Shown here piece by piece: positions 11,347 to 22,491 of a DNA stretch of 64,000 nt. The stretch is from Phellopilus nigrolimitatus. Lineage: Eukaryota > Basidiomycota > Agaricomycetes > Hymenochaetales > Hymenochaetaceae. The stretch lies in the NCBI GenBank assembly GCA_021029095.1, contig JAJOHG010000018.1:574483-638482 (forward strand), written 5' to 3'. The translations under genes and the position numbers were made by a program. Under the pieces are notes generated by a model. That model was not told the DNA's origin and made no database searches. It was given only the letters and a program-made list of their open reading frames with translations. The stretch's first letter is position 1. Each line of letters begins with the position of its first letter.

Positions 11347-12249
11347 CACCGAGCGCGAGCTTGCCGTATGGTTGGAGGACCAGGAGCTCTGAAACAGACC
11401 AAGTCGTAAAGTGAATCTGCAATAGAATACCAGCTCAGTCTAGACGGTCAAAGACTCTATATTGTGTCTAGCTACCTACAATAGAATACCGGCTGATTAC
11501 AGGTAGTTAATAAAAGACTAAACTCTATGTGCAATAGGTTATACGTACCTCAGTCTAGACGGTACAAGACTGAGGTGCGCATATAGACAGAAAAAATGTA
11601 AATAGTCAGTTCCGCGGGTCACATAATATGAGACAAAGGAAATACGTTGCCACCAACACGCGAGCTGCTTAAATAGGTCATCGTCCATATTCTCAACAAG
11701 TCGTCATCTTGATTCGGGTTAGATAAGCACGCGTGTTTCTCATAAACTGTATCCTCCTAATTTGTTCATAGCAATCAAATTTCGTATGCAATTACAAATC
11801 TTCGTCTATGATTTATCACTTATCGTCGGTAGGTTTCATGTATCTAAGATAGTAGCCGGAGAGATCAAGAGCAAGCCGATAGAATGGCAAACTTCACTTC
11901 TGCTCCTCGTCACAGTAACATTTCGAATATTGAATTCTTACGAGTTCATTCAAGTACTATTCGAAGAGACGAGCTGCGAAAGCAGCTCTCCTTCCAAAAT
12001 CGAATTGAGTCACGTGACGTGTAGCATTGTTATGTCATACGTTCGTTCCTGTGCGATCACTGCATCCTCGCGCGCTGATGCACAGGATCTTCCGCTATAC
12101 TCGTCTTGAAAACAGTCAATCTTCAGCGGAAACAATGATATAAGGCAGTGTGCATTAAGCGGAATAGTTGCCTCTGTTATTGAGATCCCTTACGTGGACA
12201 ACGTACACCTCGTCTCCTGTACTCTACTCTCCGACCACGACCACCGTTC
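11347..12249. other. Intergenic, no gene recognised
   Basis: This AT-rich stretch lies between divergently oriented genes. Around 11,440-11,580 there are short internal repeats (CTCAGTCTAGACGGT occurs twice and CAATAGAATACC twice). They are possible promoter or untranslated sequence. No coding signal was recognised. Confidence 0.5.
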
Positions 12250-14741
12250 ATGAAGGACGAAATCGACGCGTCTGTATATGCAGATAATATTTCTAGGTAT
12301 GATTTGAAGTCTCTTCTATCAGCATTCTGCATAACCTTCAACACAGAGTGCACGAATGGCGCGAAGATGTCCAGTCTTACGCTGATGCCTACTCGTCCAG
12401 TTTCTCGGATACTGGAAAGCGTGATATCGATAGCCTGTCCGATGCTCTCAGTGATCTGCAAAGGCATTCAGATGACATAGACGCGAGCATCCGAGGATTC
12501 AGAAAAGTGCTGTCCGATATTTTGCTCTCCGAACATTCGTCGGTTGTCAGGGCACAACTGCTCGAAAGATGCCATACTATTGCTAAAAGCGTCTACAAGG
12601 ATGCCATTCCCTTCACCTCGCTCCTCTGTGAACCATTAGACCCAGGTGGAGACCCACCACTTGTTTACGAAATCCGTCGACTACCCCTGAAGTTGCAAGA
12701 CTTCAGTCAGCGCTCTTTGGATATCAGATCGAAACTGGATGTCTTGCGTTTCTTGATTAGCAGGTGGGACAGGAACCTTATTCCGTTATCTCGAGACTGG
12801 AGTGGTGACGTGGCGAAGACCGTGCGGAGCGCTTGTTTGCGAAGAGGCGATCACGACAACGGAAACAGCATTTTCCAGTTTCTACGGCCTTTACTTGCGG
12901 CAAGACTCCGTGGTTTAAGTCTCGATGCTGACAGATTAGCAGGGACTGCTTTTGATACCAGTTACACCATTCGAATATTTCCGAATTTCGCGAACGATGA
13001 AGTACCATCGCCCTCGAGACGAAAAGCTGTGCTTGCTTCGGATGGATATGGATTTACAGCTTTCATAACAATTCCACAATTCTATGATAAGATTAGACAT
13101 CTGACGTCCACAACGTCTCGAGCACGTTTAGATGTCAACCGGACGTTACCTTCCCCCTCGTCTACTACATCCTCTCCATCCTCGCCTTCGTCCCCAGGTT
13201 CTTTTCCCGTCTCCGTGTTAACCATAGACTTTCTTGCTTCCCATTGCGCATGGTCACTTGAAATTGGGAAAAACTCCCTTCGACTTTTACTTTTGGACAC
13301 AGACAGATCACACAAGAACGACAGTTGTGTCGCTGAAGCAACTGTGGAAGTCAATACCTATGGTGAGACGATACCTGATGACCGCCGATCAATCCGAGGT
13401 CCAGTGCTCGTTTTCGCCCTTCCGAGAAGTTGTCTATATTTTCCCAATCGTCCTCACGCCGGACCTAGTTCAATTATAATCTATCCTTGCTTCCCCCTTG
13501 CTAATCCGCCCAGTCCGATCTCTGGAGACAGTTCGGACGCGTTTTATTTAGGATCATCATCTCCCGCTAGCCGGAGTCATTCGTTGTCTGATATTTCGGG
13601 CTTCGACGACGAGCGCCTATTCTGCGATGGATCTGGAGAATTATTCATTAAGCTTTCTACTCGACTTGACTCAACCTCTCCCCAGCAGACGAGCCTTCAC
13701 ACTTTAGTTCCAGCACTTGCACCTCGCCCGATCCCGATGTCAGTGCCTTCTGTGCCTGAAAGGGAGACATCAATAATGCCGTCCAGACCTACCATCGACG
13801 GCTCCAGCATCCCACATCGAAGAACGAGTTCATTACCTCTTCTGAAAGTCATCGGCCCTGAAAATACTTCGACCAGCAGTATCTGTACAGAGCAAACATC
13901 ATTGGGTTCCATTCCGAGAGTAAGACCCCTTCCTATGCTGCCGGATGATCAGCTAGAAGGCCGATCAACTAATTCAGAAAATATCCAATTCGATCCTGAA
14001 CGGATTACTCCGTATCCTATCGTGGGTCATACTATACGTCGCTTGCCTACTCCGAAGTCACACTTCAGACATTACTCGACCCCAGACTTGCCACAACCGA
14101 CTGCGGAGAGCATCTCACCCGGGCCTGTTATTGCGCACCAGGAGCATGGAAACGACCCGGAAGACCCTCAGTCTGACAGTCATGTCCTTTCTATCACGAC
14201 TCGGCGACCTCTGCCAAAGCCCCCTCTTACTATTGACACGGCCAATCTTGCAAGTGCCCAGGCGGGAATGCGAAGGCCGATATCACCACTGTCATCTCAT
14301 AACCCTACTCCGACTATAACCCACGACAAAACCCCGACAGTTCTTCTACCAAGTAGCTCCGGCTGGCAGACTCCTCCGGCGTCGAATGGGTTTAAAAATC
14401 ACGCGAGCTTTTCAAGTGCCACAACTACAAGAGAATCATCACAGTGGATACCCCGCTCGCTCGCCCTGAGTTCAGGTCATCTACTGTCTGCGCAACACGA
14501 CCGCCTTCAGACAGCGCTCAAGCCTCTCACGCCCATCAGTTCCTCAGGGAACCAGTCTCAAATGTGCTTAGAGATTGACGGGGATGCGGAACGAAGCCAG
14601 AACTGGAGAGATAACATGATCCTGGAACTCGAAGATGTTTTTGGCTCCAACCTCCCTACGAAACGGATCCCACATTGCAAAACCCTTCAGACGGACCTCG
14701 TCATCTATCCTGTTCGTCATCCTGCACATACTATTTTTTGA
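12250..14741 (+). CDS. Uncharacterised protein, basidiomycete-type family, member 1
   Basis: The long frame from 12,348 lacks an ATG. A 50 nt intron (12297-12346, GTATGA to CACAG) joins it to a short first exon 12250-12296 (MKDEIDASVYAD), giving about 813 residues. Residues about 60-340 match the 595-residue protein at 20122-21909: VRSACLRR against VRDACLRR, FTAFITIPQF against FTVLISIPHF, and CAWSLEIGKNSL against RAWALGVGKNML. A further shared block is SGFDDERLFCDGSGELFIKL against KGFDDSHILHANDGELLLEL. The last third is Ser/Pro-rich and probably disordered. I do not recognise the family and cannot name a function. The protein-kinase gene starts just downstream on the same strand. A single fused transcript cannot be excluded, but the TGA at 14741 separates the two. 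Confidence 0.7.
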
Positions 14742-14901
14742 AGATCTAATGCACCTTTACAGATTTCAGCGCATTACTGTGTGCAATATCTTAATTGGTC
14801 TTCTGAAATATCGGAAACGACTGATTGTGAAGCCCTTAATGTCGAGTAATTGCTTCTTTGTTACGTTTTTCTCGCTTGATATTCTGACCGTCTATTGACA
14901 G

Positions 14902-16466
14902 CTCATTTCGGACTAAGGCATACGATCTTTTTACTGGAAATCCTCTCAGGACCATCGCGAGACAGGCCGCAGCCCGCAGTCTAATAATAGACGTACTCCG
15001 GCGTTCAGAGAAGGCCATTTATACTGACCCTCGAGACTCCAAATTCAACTGGGCACTTCTATTCCGCCAATCTCTGAGATTTGACGAGCACGACATGGCG
15101 CTTTCTACGACTTCCATGCTCAACACTAAGCTAAGCGATGTTATTGTGCAAGATGCGTTGAAAATGGATGAGGATGATCTTCTTAGCCTCATGGACGTTT
15201 TGCAATCGGTTAGCAGCTACTTCTACGGAAGTTGACTGTTATTAAAGCACTATTTTGCAGCTCATCGACAGGCAATTTGAATCGCATCGCGTTTTGGAGC
15301 GTTTTCTTCAGAAACTAGTCAACGCGACCGGCTTCCTTCCTAAATATCTTTTCTTGCCAGGTGTTAAGCGAGTCGGTGATAATCCGGTTACCGGAGGAGG
15401 TTTCGCTGATGTATGGAAAGGCAAAATGGGCGAGCGTCATGTAGCTCTTAAAGTCCTCAGAATTTTTGGCCTCGCTAACAACGAGCATGATCATCATCAG
15501 GCATGTCTTGGAATTTACGCGGTTTATCTTTCCTGCTATATTCTGATCGATTTAAATTGCCACTGCAGGATTTCTGCAAAGAAGCGATGATCTGGCGCCA
15601 ATTTCGTCACCAGAATATCTTGCCGTTTTATGGCGTAAGTACCGACGAATTCTCCCCTCGACTTGCATTAGTCTCGCCATGGATGGATAACGGTGATGTC
15701 CTCTCACATCTGAAGAGGAGTCCAGACATAAATCGAACTACATTGGTGGGTCTCTTCCGATTGTAAATCTAATATAGAAGACGAGATTCACCTATATGTA
15801 AGATTGCCGGTATTTCTCTGGGCCTATGCTACCTGCATGACCTGAAACCACTGGTAATCCACGGGGACCTACGAGCAGTAGGTTCTCATTACTCGATTAG
15901 CCTTTGTGCTTTCAGTCATATCTTAATGGCAAACCTGTCTAGGCCAATGTATTAGTTGATCGTCATGGACGTCCAAAACTTGCCGACTTCGGCTTAGCGA
16001 AGATTGTAGACTCACAGGCATCCACAATGGGAGGGACATCATTCATGGGGAAGGGCGCAATGCGCTGGCAGGCTCCCGAACTTCTCGACTCGAGCCGCTT
16101 TAGCGGTGTCCCTTGTGAAATCACAACATACAGCGATGTCTACGCGTTTGCGTCAGTATGTTTAGAGGTGTGCACATTTCCTTGATGACTAGTGTATTTT
16201 CGTGCTGTTCGCCCGTATTGCTCACAGACCGATGAATCGTGTAGGTATTTACCGGAGACGTCCCGTTCTCACATCTCCGAGACGGCGAGGTCGTTCTTGA
16301 AATCGTTATACGTGACAAGCGGCCACCACGACCGGGCGCATCAGCTACGGAGCGCGGATTGTCTGACAATATGTGGGCGCTGATGCAGAAATGCTGGACG
16401 ACACATCCATTCGAGAGACCTGATATACAGTCTGTTGTACGAGACTTGACGGCGGATTACCCCTGA
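14902..16466 (+). CDS. Protein kinase, TKL-like, Agaricomycete type (5' end uncertain)
   Basis: Exons read: 14902-15208, 15261-15500, 15569-15745, 15803-15877, 15943-16167 and 16245-16466. The kinase domain has a glycine loop (GGGFADVWKG), the VALKVL lysine, catalytic loop HGDLRAANVLVD, DFGLA, and an RWQAPELL site standing for APE, so all core residues are present. The HGDLR form and overall layout match the TKL-like kinases expanded in mushrooms. About 125 residues precede the domain. The intron at 15501-15568 starts with GC (CAG/GCATGT) and ends CTGCAG. No GT donor keeps the frame. The start is unresolved: 14902 follows a good acceptor (CTGAC branch site, TTGACAG), so an upstream exon probably exists. 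The first ATG in frame is at 15095. Confidence 0.8.
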
Positions 16467-16705
16467 TTGGCGCACCCGATGCACTAACTGTACACATACT
16501 TAAATGCTGAATGCCGTGCACTGGGTATTGGAACAATATTTATACTTGGTATATTAGCACACTTAATACATCATCTCGCACGTATATAACACCAGGATAA
16601 GCAAACATAAGAGTTTAAAATGTCCTTTTGACTTTTGGGCCGCTCGCCTCAACAGGTTTGCATTCGGCCCGATACCTGAAACCGACGATGATAGATTCGC
16701 CATTT
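16467..16705. other. Convergent intergenic spacer
   Basis: This is a short spacer between the 3' ends of the kinase (plus strand) and the GH5-like gene (minus strand). Nothing else is seen. Confidence 0.5.
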
Positions 16706-18808
16706 TCAGAGCAAGTAAGACGAAAAGTCGAATGCGCCTTTGGCCTGAGATGCCGCCAGCGACACTTGCTTCAGGGTTGCCCATGACGGGTCGGTGTTCA
16801 CGCCAATCTCGAAGTCGCTTGAGCCCTAGAGGGTCATGAGGTGCAAGTCTCAACACCAGAGAAGACAAGCAAGACGAAGAGCAACGTACGTGAGGATCGG
16901 CGTTAGGGATGGCCTGCCAGTAAAGCCAAGGCAAGCCAGCATCCGTGATTGCTCCGGCCCACTGTTGGATGTTCTTGTTGCGCGTATCGGAGTCGAGTGC
17001 GCTGCCTTCGGGACAGTTGTTGTTCGACGTGGAAAAGTAGCATGCGCCCCTATCAGAAGTAAAATTTGATTAGGACGCGACGAAAAAAGAATGGAAGCAG
17101 CGAGATTATCAAGCGCATAGAGGAAATAACCACTCGTATACAATGTTAGAGTACATACCACTCCTGGAAAATCAGTTTCTTATTGTTGCTCATCGCCTTG
17201 GTCACATAGCTCTGGAGTTTACTAGTGTCGAAGTCCGTTGTGCCATAGCCATGGAATCCAAGTATGTCAAGGCTATCGCAGGTAAACCAGTCACTCTGCA
17301 TCGACTCGTCGACCCACGAAGCACCGCCCGTCGTCACAAGGATCTGTACGAAAATAAAATAAAAATCAGCGCAGAGAAGGGCGAAGCATTGGAAAGAAAA
17401 ACGCACGCCGCTATTGTTGCCTAGTTCGCTCTTGATCGTAGTCGCTCTGTCGCATTGCCATTGCTGGTGCGCCGTTATGAAGCTTTGCCCCTGGTTAACG
17501 TAAAGTAAGTTCATCTCTAGCGAGCAAATTACAGTAAAATCTACGTACGTCTCCTATCATCGCTTCATTTTCCGCCTCGAATGCAAAAATGTACTGGTTC
17601 AGTTCTTTCCATTGCTTTCCGAGGGTTTTATGCTGGTGCTCAAGCACATGTTTGATTCGGTTGTCGAACTGTGACTGTGCTTGCGTATCGGTGTAGAAAT
17701 TCGAGATACCGTACTGTTTGCCGTAGACATCTTTAGAATTCAGCGCGTTAAAGGAATGTATGCTTATTTGCAACTGTAAGACGAGAGTAAGTCCACTGAT
17801 CTCATTTGTTACGATAAAGGAACCAAGGAGAGGAGAGCGAGTTAACTATGCGACTAAGTGCGTACCTTGATCCCGTAGGAGTTTGCGTCGACCATGAAAT
17901 CGTCCAGATTATTCATTACCGTATCATCGAATGTCCCGATCGTATTAGGCTCAAGGGACGGGTAGCCCGTAAGTTGCGTTCCCTGCATAACGTCATGACA
18001 ATTAGCAGTGGTGTTTCATGACTACCCTCAGATTCAAACTAGATGGCTCGGCCTCATACCTTTGTAGTCCCAGACGCCCCGTCAAGCCAGACGCGTAAGA
18101 CCTTCATGTTCGCATCTTTCAATGCCCTTCGGACAGGAAAAAAACAAGTAGAAGTTGGTTCATCGGCGTTTGCAACGGTAATGATAAGTAGACTCACGAC
18201 AGGTATGTCTTCCTCTGATCCGCACTCAGGCCTGCGGCGTAGTATAGGTTCGAGCCCGCAAAGTTTGTTCCAGAGCCCGACCCGGTGCTGTTTCCACTAC
18301 CTGTACTGTTTCCCGTGCTCGAAGGTTCGCTAGAGCTCGTAGTTGCGGTCCCGCTCATGCTTGTGCTTCCACTCCCGGTTGGGCTTTCGCTCCCACTTGT
18401 GCTTCCACTCCCACTCGGGCTCCAGCTCGTGGTTCCGCCACCGCTCGTGGTTCCGTACCCGCTCGTGGTTCCGTATCCGCTCGTGGTTCCGTACCCGCTC
18501 GTGGTTCCGGTGCTCGTAGTTCCGTCGCCTGTGGTTCCGTACCCGCTTGTGGTTCCGTCGCTCGTAGTTCCGTACCCACTCGTGGTTCCGTCGCTCGTGG
18601 TTCCATACCCACTCGTGGTTCCGCTCCCGCTGGGGCTCCAACTTGTACTTTCACTCCCGCTCGAGCTCGTTCTCGTGCTTGCGTTCCCGCTCATACTTGC
18701 GCTCGTACCTGAAGGACGACAACTAGAGTGCGGTCGGCATACGGCACGAGCAGAAAGGAAAAGGATGGCAATAGCACAGCGTTGAACGGAAAGGTGGTGG
18801 ATCTTCAT
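16706..18808 (-). CDS. Secreted GH5-like (clan GH-A) glycosidase with long Ser/Thr/Gly linker
   Basis: Eight exons join in frame on the minus strand: 18808-18198, 18126-18060, 17982-17866, 17773-17549, 17490-17407, 17343-17159, 17049-16890 and 16825-16706, giving 522 residues. Residues 1 to about 24 are a signal peptide (MKIHHLSVQRCAIAILFL). About 40-175 are a Ser/Thr/Gly/Tyr linker with GYGTTSDGTT-type repeats. The catalytic domain starts at NFAGSNLYYAAGL. AENEAM (Glu 335) is the likely acid/base and FQEW (Glu 429) the likely nucleophile. It resembles GH5 mannanase/glucanase-like enzymes of wood-decay fungi that act outside the cell on plant polysaccharides. The exact substrate cannot be told. 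The start at 18808 is preferred over upstream ATG 18871 because it opens directly on the signal peptide. Confidence 0.85.
18397..18640 (-). repeat. Repeats coding for the GTTSGYGTTSDGTTS linker
   Basis: Degenerate 15-30 bp tandem units, read on the minus strand, encode a Gly/Thr/Ser/Tyr linker in the GH5-like enzyme. The units are near-identical (GGTTCCG(T/C)(A/C)CCCGCTCGT on the plus strand), so length variation between strains is likely. Confidence 0.8.
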
Positions 18809-18874
18809 AGTCAAACGTATTTTTAGTAGCGCAAAGAGAGATTGAAGGAAACAAATGCTGGGATTCGCCACGTA

Positions 18875-18882
18875 TCTTTATA
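18875..18882 (-). promoter_or_regulatory. TATA box of the GH5-like gene
   Basis: TATAAAGA on the minus strand lies 67 nt upstream of ATG 18808. The distance and context suit a fungal core promoter and support the chosen start. Confidence 0.5.
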
Positions 18883-20121
18883 CGCCGCAATGCATTCTTA
18901 TTGCTCACATAGGTCTACCTCGCGCAGCACATAGATCGTCCCTAGTCTGACAGTGATTGCAAAATTTGCTTGAGTTGAAAGGGACGGAGTATTCGGTTTA
19001 TCTCTTTGTAGACACTTTGCACGTTACGCACAAGTCGACTCGGCGCGCGGCCTTCCATAAGCAATAGACGACGGATATCACGAGGCTCGGGTTTTTCTCT
19101 TCGTTTGGACACATCCTGCAAAGTAACTAGACGTATCTTGCATCAAAAGGTGTAAGCTGGAGTAGAGAATTATTTATGATCGCGTTTGAATTGAGGGCGC
19201 CCGCAGAAAAGCAAGCAAAAAGCTTTCAGTAGTGAAAGACGAAAAAAAAAGAGTTGCGTATGTCGCTGGAGAAATATTGTTGACAGTTTACCATCGAAGA
19301 CAAATATGGACGGTCCGGCTTTCCGCACCATTGCACATCGCTTATTGACAATCTTCCTCATTTAGTAATAGCGTTCTCCGGTACCTGTTGCTTTGCATAG
19401 CCCTGAGAAAAAAAAAAGTATACGGAAAGGTTGACCTGGCTGATCGAGGATACCAGGTTTGCTTATTCCAAGACGGCTTGAATCGGGGGCCGTGAAGCAT
19501 CACGAGGATCGAAGAGGTCATCACGCATTCGGAGCGATTTACCTACTTACCTCCACGCGTACAGATCGGATTTGCAGGACGACATTCGATGACCCCGGAA
19601 TATCTCGTCCCTCATGCTTCCAAAGTCTTCCATTCGTTCCTAATGTTGTAGGGCAGGTTAAGCAACGAGTGAGCGAAAGGTGGTCCGATGATGATCGACC
19701 TGTTATGAGGTATCAGGGGCGTGAATATGGTGATCCATTCTTCTATTATAAACGTAAAATACGTACAATTTCTTGAAAAATATCGCGGAGCGTAAGATCA
19801 TTTTCTTGTTCACAACGAGTTTCCCTGTGATCGATTTTGGATAACAAATGTGAAGACATGTTCCAGTGCACGATTTTGAATGCTGAAACGAAGATCGAAG
19901 AAAGGAAAGGACAGGCGTTGTTGATCTCATCTTCGGCCATCACACGGCACTGCCAAATGATGGGCGCCTCCTACTGGGCGTACGTACTCACAGTCTCACA
20001 CTCGCTCAAACTCTCATTTGAATTCCTGTGTCGCAATCAACTCGGTATTTTTGGATATCAAGATGCTAGTAGTCGAGTCATTGTTTGTTATTCTCGACCC
20101 ACCCACCGTCTGCCTTGCACG
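18883..20121. other. Intergenic, no gene confirmed
   Basis: Several short minus-strand frames (for example 19170-19361 and 19342-19524) have poly-T tracts and possible splice sites, but no family resemblance. The frame of the next gene is open upstream to 19837 without a convincing start. Confidence 0.4.
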
Positions 20122-21909
20122 ATGCCAGTAATTCGGACGAGCAATAGTGGTCAAAATCGTAACCAGTACTCGCAATCGAAGGCGAACTGTCCAGGCTGTA
20201 GACTCCATCACAATGGTCCTCAGCCGACGTGGGAGCGCGAACAGGATATTCCGGAGTGGCAAGCAAACCCGCGAGATCCTTCTTTCATCAGTCTCCGGGA
20301 CAGCTTGGGTGCTTTCGACATCGACGCGCTTTCTGCCTCAGTAGAGACTCAGGTGCGACGCGCCGAACATCAAGCTATTGCAAGTGGGGCAATCGTGCTG
20401 CGCAGCATAGTCTCGACACTTCTCCTTTCGCCCTCGTTTTCGCCACCTGAACGCGCACACATCCTGGATGGGTACCGCCGCTCTTTCACCGACCAGTTTC
20501 ATCTTGATGATGCAGCTTTCGGACGAATACTGAGTGAACCTCTGCTGTCGCTGGGCGGAGTCAGCCCGCTCGAGTATGAAATCGTGCGCTGGGACCCAAT
20601 CTGGGAGGATGCCGGTGGCGTAGGAGGGCAGAGCGCGATCAGTGCTGGAATGGAGACGATTCAATTCTTTATCGAATATTGGCAACCTAGCCCACAGGCT
20701 GGCAGTGATCAGCCGAACGAAGAGCCCGAAATACAGTCTCAAAATGATGAGCTCCGTAACGAAGCTGTCCTGATATCGATCGTGCGCGACGCATGTTTGC
20801 GACGTCTGTCTCACACCTGCCCCAAGGCTGGAGTCTTGCCTTCGGTGGAATTGGAAGATACTACGAACAGACTCTTCCAGCGCCTCATCAGGCTCGTGTG
20901 CGCGCAGCGCCTTGATAAAGAAAACGCACCTCTTAATCTCACGCGTGTCGATACTGAGGACGGTATACATGTCGCAGACTACAGCGCCGCTGTCTCCTAT
21001 ACAGCAGCTTCCCAAATCTCTCAGCAGTTCTGGGACGGAAGGGGGAGGGGAAATCTGGCAACGTTTTCATCAATGGGAAAGCCAGAATACAACGAAAAAG
21101 CCCAAGAATTCACAGTCTTGATTTCTATACCTCACTTCTCTGCCACGCGTCGCAACGCCTCCGCGCCGGCTCGCTCTATGCTAAATGTCGAATTCTTCTC
21201 TTTGGGTCGCGCATGGGCGCTCGGCGTTGGAAAGAATATGCTCGAACTGAGCGTATTCTCATCATTTGAGAAGAATAAAACAGGCTCAGGCGAGATAGAG
21301 TCGGAAAGGACAGAGTTCTCAGAGGACGGAGAAGTAGAGGCGGAGGTGAGACTGGTCGCGCCGAAGCCCAGCCAACCGATCGACGCGGAATACGTTTTCA
21401 CATTTCCAACGATGCACGTTCCGGCTTTCTTTCCCTGCGAGAAGACCAAACGCACAGCAGCCCGGGCGTCGAAAGTGTCGGTGGCGCCCTGCTTCTCCCG
21501 TCTTCATTCGCTGGATGCCGACGTCAAGGGGTTCGACGACTCGCACATCCTACACGCAAACGACGGCGAGTTGCTTCTCGAGCTGCGTGTCCGATATTAC
21601 ATCCGTAGCGCGCCACTCGCAAAGCCTGCGTCCCCACTGCCGAAGTCCTTGGCAAACTCGCCGTTCAGAAAGGTGGATTCTCCGTCTGAGCGCGAGTCGG
21701 AGTTCGAGTCCCAATTTGCCGCAGTCGACTTACCGTTGAGTTCTGATATGGATGCGGATGTCGATGTCGATGTCGACACCTCGAGCACAAGCTGGTACCT
21801 GCTCTCTGTGCCGACGGCATGCACGTCGAGTGCCGTTCTTGTCTCAAGATCGGGCGAGGCGTCCGCGCCTTCGAACAGGTCGATCTCGTTAGAGAGCGCG
21901 AGTGAGTAG
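20122..21909 (+). CDS. Uncharacterised protein, basidiomycete-type family, member 2
   Basis: A single open exon starts at ATG 20122 (MPVIRTSNSGQ) and ends at TAG 21909, giving 595 residues. The frame is open further upstream (from 19837) but that part begins with TTG and shows no match to member 1, so it is probably 5' untranslated. Shared blocks with the 813-residue protein at 12250-14741 run in the same order: LEYEIVRW, VRDACLRR, FTVLISIPHF, RAWALGVGKNML and FDDSHILHANDGELLLEL. The C-terminus is acidic and low-complexity (DADVDVDVD). No signal peptide or membrane segment is seen. The function is unknown. The Ser/Pro-rich tail of member 1 is missing here, so only the globular part is conserved. 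Confidence 0.75.
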   Translation: MPVIRTSNSGQNRNQYSQSKANCPGCRLHHNGPQPTWEREQDIPEWQANPRDPSFISLRDSLGAFDIDALSASVETQVRRAEHQAIASGAIVLRSIVSTLLLSPSFSPPERAHILDGYRRSFTDQFHLDDAAFGRILSEPLLSLGGVSPLEYEIVRWDPIWEDAGGVGGQSAISAGMETIQFFIEYWQPSPQAGSDQPNEEPEIQSQNDELRNEAVLISIVRDACLRRLSHTCPKAGVLPSVELEDTTNRLFQRLIRLVCAQRLDKENAPLNLTRVDTEDGIHVADYSAAVSYTAASQISQQFWDGRGRGNLATFSSMGKPEYNEKAQEFTVLISIPHFSATRRNASAPARSMLNVEFFSLGRAWALGVGKNMLELSVFSSFEKNKTGSGEIESERTEFSEDGEVEAEVRLVAPKPSQPIDAEYVFTFPTMHVPAFFPCEKTKRTAARASKVSVAPCFSRLHSLDADVKGFDDSHILHANDGELLLELRVRYYIRSAPLAKPASPLPKSLANSPFRKVDSPSERESEFESQFAAVDLPLSSDMDADVDVDVDTSSTSWYLLSVPTACTSSAVLVSRSGEASAPSNRSISLESASE

Positions 21910-22491
21910 TTTGAATTTTGAAATGCATTGTCCAGGTGCTGGAGCCCGTTAGCACCCGATGCTCTGACTATACCGAAGCTTTTAGCATAATATGTATTAT
22001 ACGTACTGTAGTAAGTGTATGCTGATACAAAGAGGAAGAAAAACAAGTATATTCGAAGCAGCGTGCACTCAACTTCCTTCAATGAATGTCGATCAGCGCT
22101 CTAAGACTTCTTAACCCTTGTGCTCTGTCATCTGTCTGCGAAGAGGATCATCCTCGCTGACGACATGGAAACAAACAAAAGCCGGATACGAGTTGTTGCT
22201 ACATGAATTCCTTACCAAGCTGTACATTAAGCCACAGGCTAAGTCAGCAAGCTAGTAAGTCAGTCAGCCAGTGACTATCTGCTTACTCAGAAGAACGCCA
22301 TGGGCGAGCGCAGTCATAGGCAGAGTACTCAACAACTTTGAACTTTGTTGGCGAGCGAGAAGCGCGATTATTTACAGACGAGTTATCGATCTTGGAATAC
22401 CCGATCATAGGCGTTCGAGTATAAATATGTTGGAACGGTAGACCATCTCTTCTGTAGTTTCTCTCCAGCTCTAACTTTCAAAGTATCTACG
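21910..22491. other. Promoter region upstream of the GST gene
   Basis: No coding region is seen. Short direct repeats occur at 22,230-22,290 (GTCAGCAAGCTAGTAAGTCAGTCAGCCAGTGA). The TATA box of the GST gene is at its right end. Confidence 0.5.
22420..22427 (+). promoter_or_regulatory. TATA box of the GST gene
   Basis: TATAAATA lies 72 nt before ATG 22492, a normal spacing for a fungal core promoter. A CT-rich stretch (TCTTCTGTAGTTTCTCTCC) follows, as is common at basidiomycete transcription starts. Confidence 0.55.

Noticed and set aside
14635..14898. Possible exon joining the 813-residue protein to the kinase
   Set aside because: A TGA ends the first frame at 14741 and I could find no donor that joins in phase to the acceptor at 14901. 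The fusion stays possible but unsupported.
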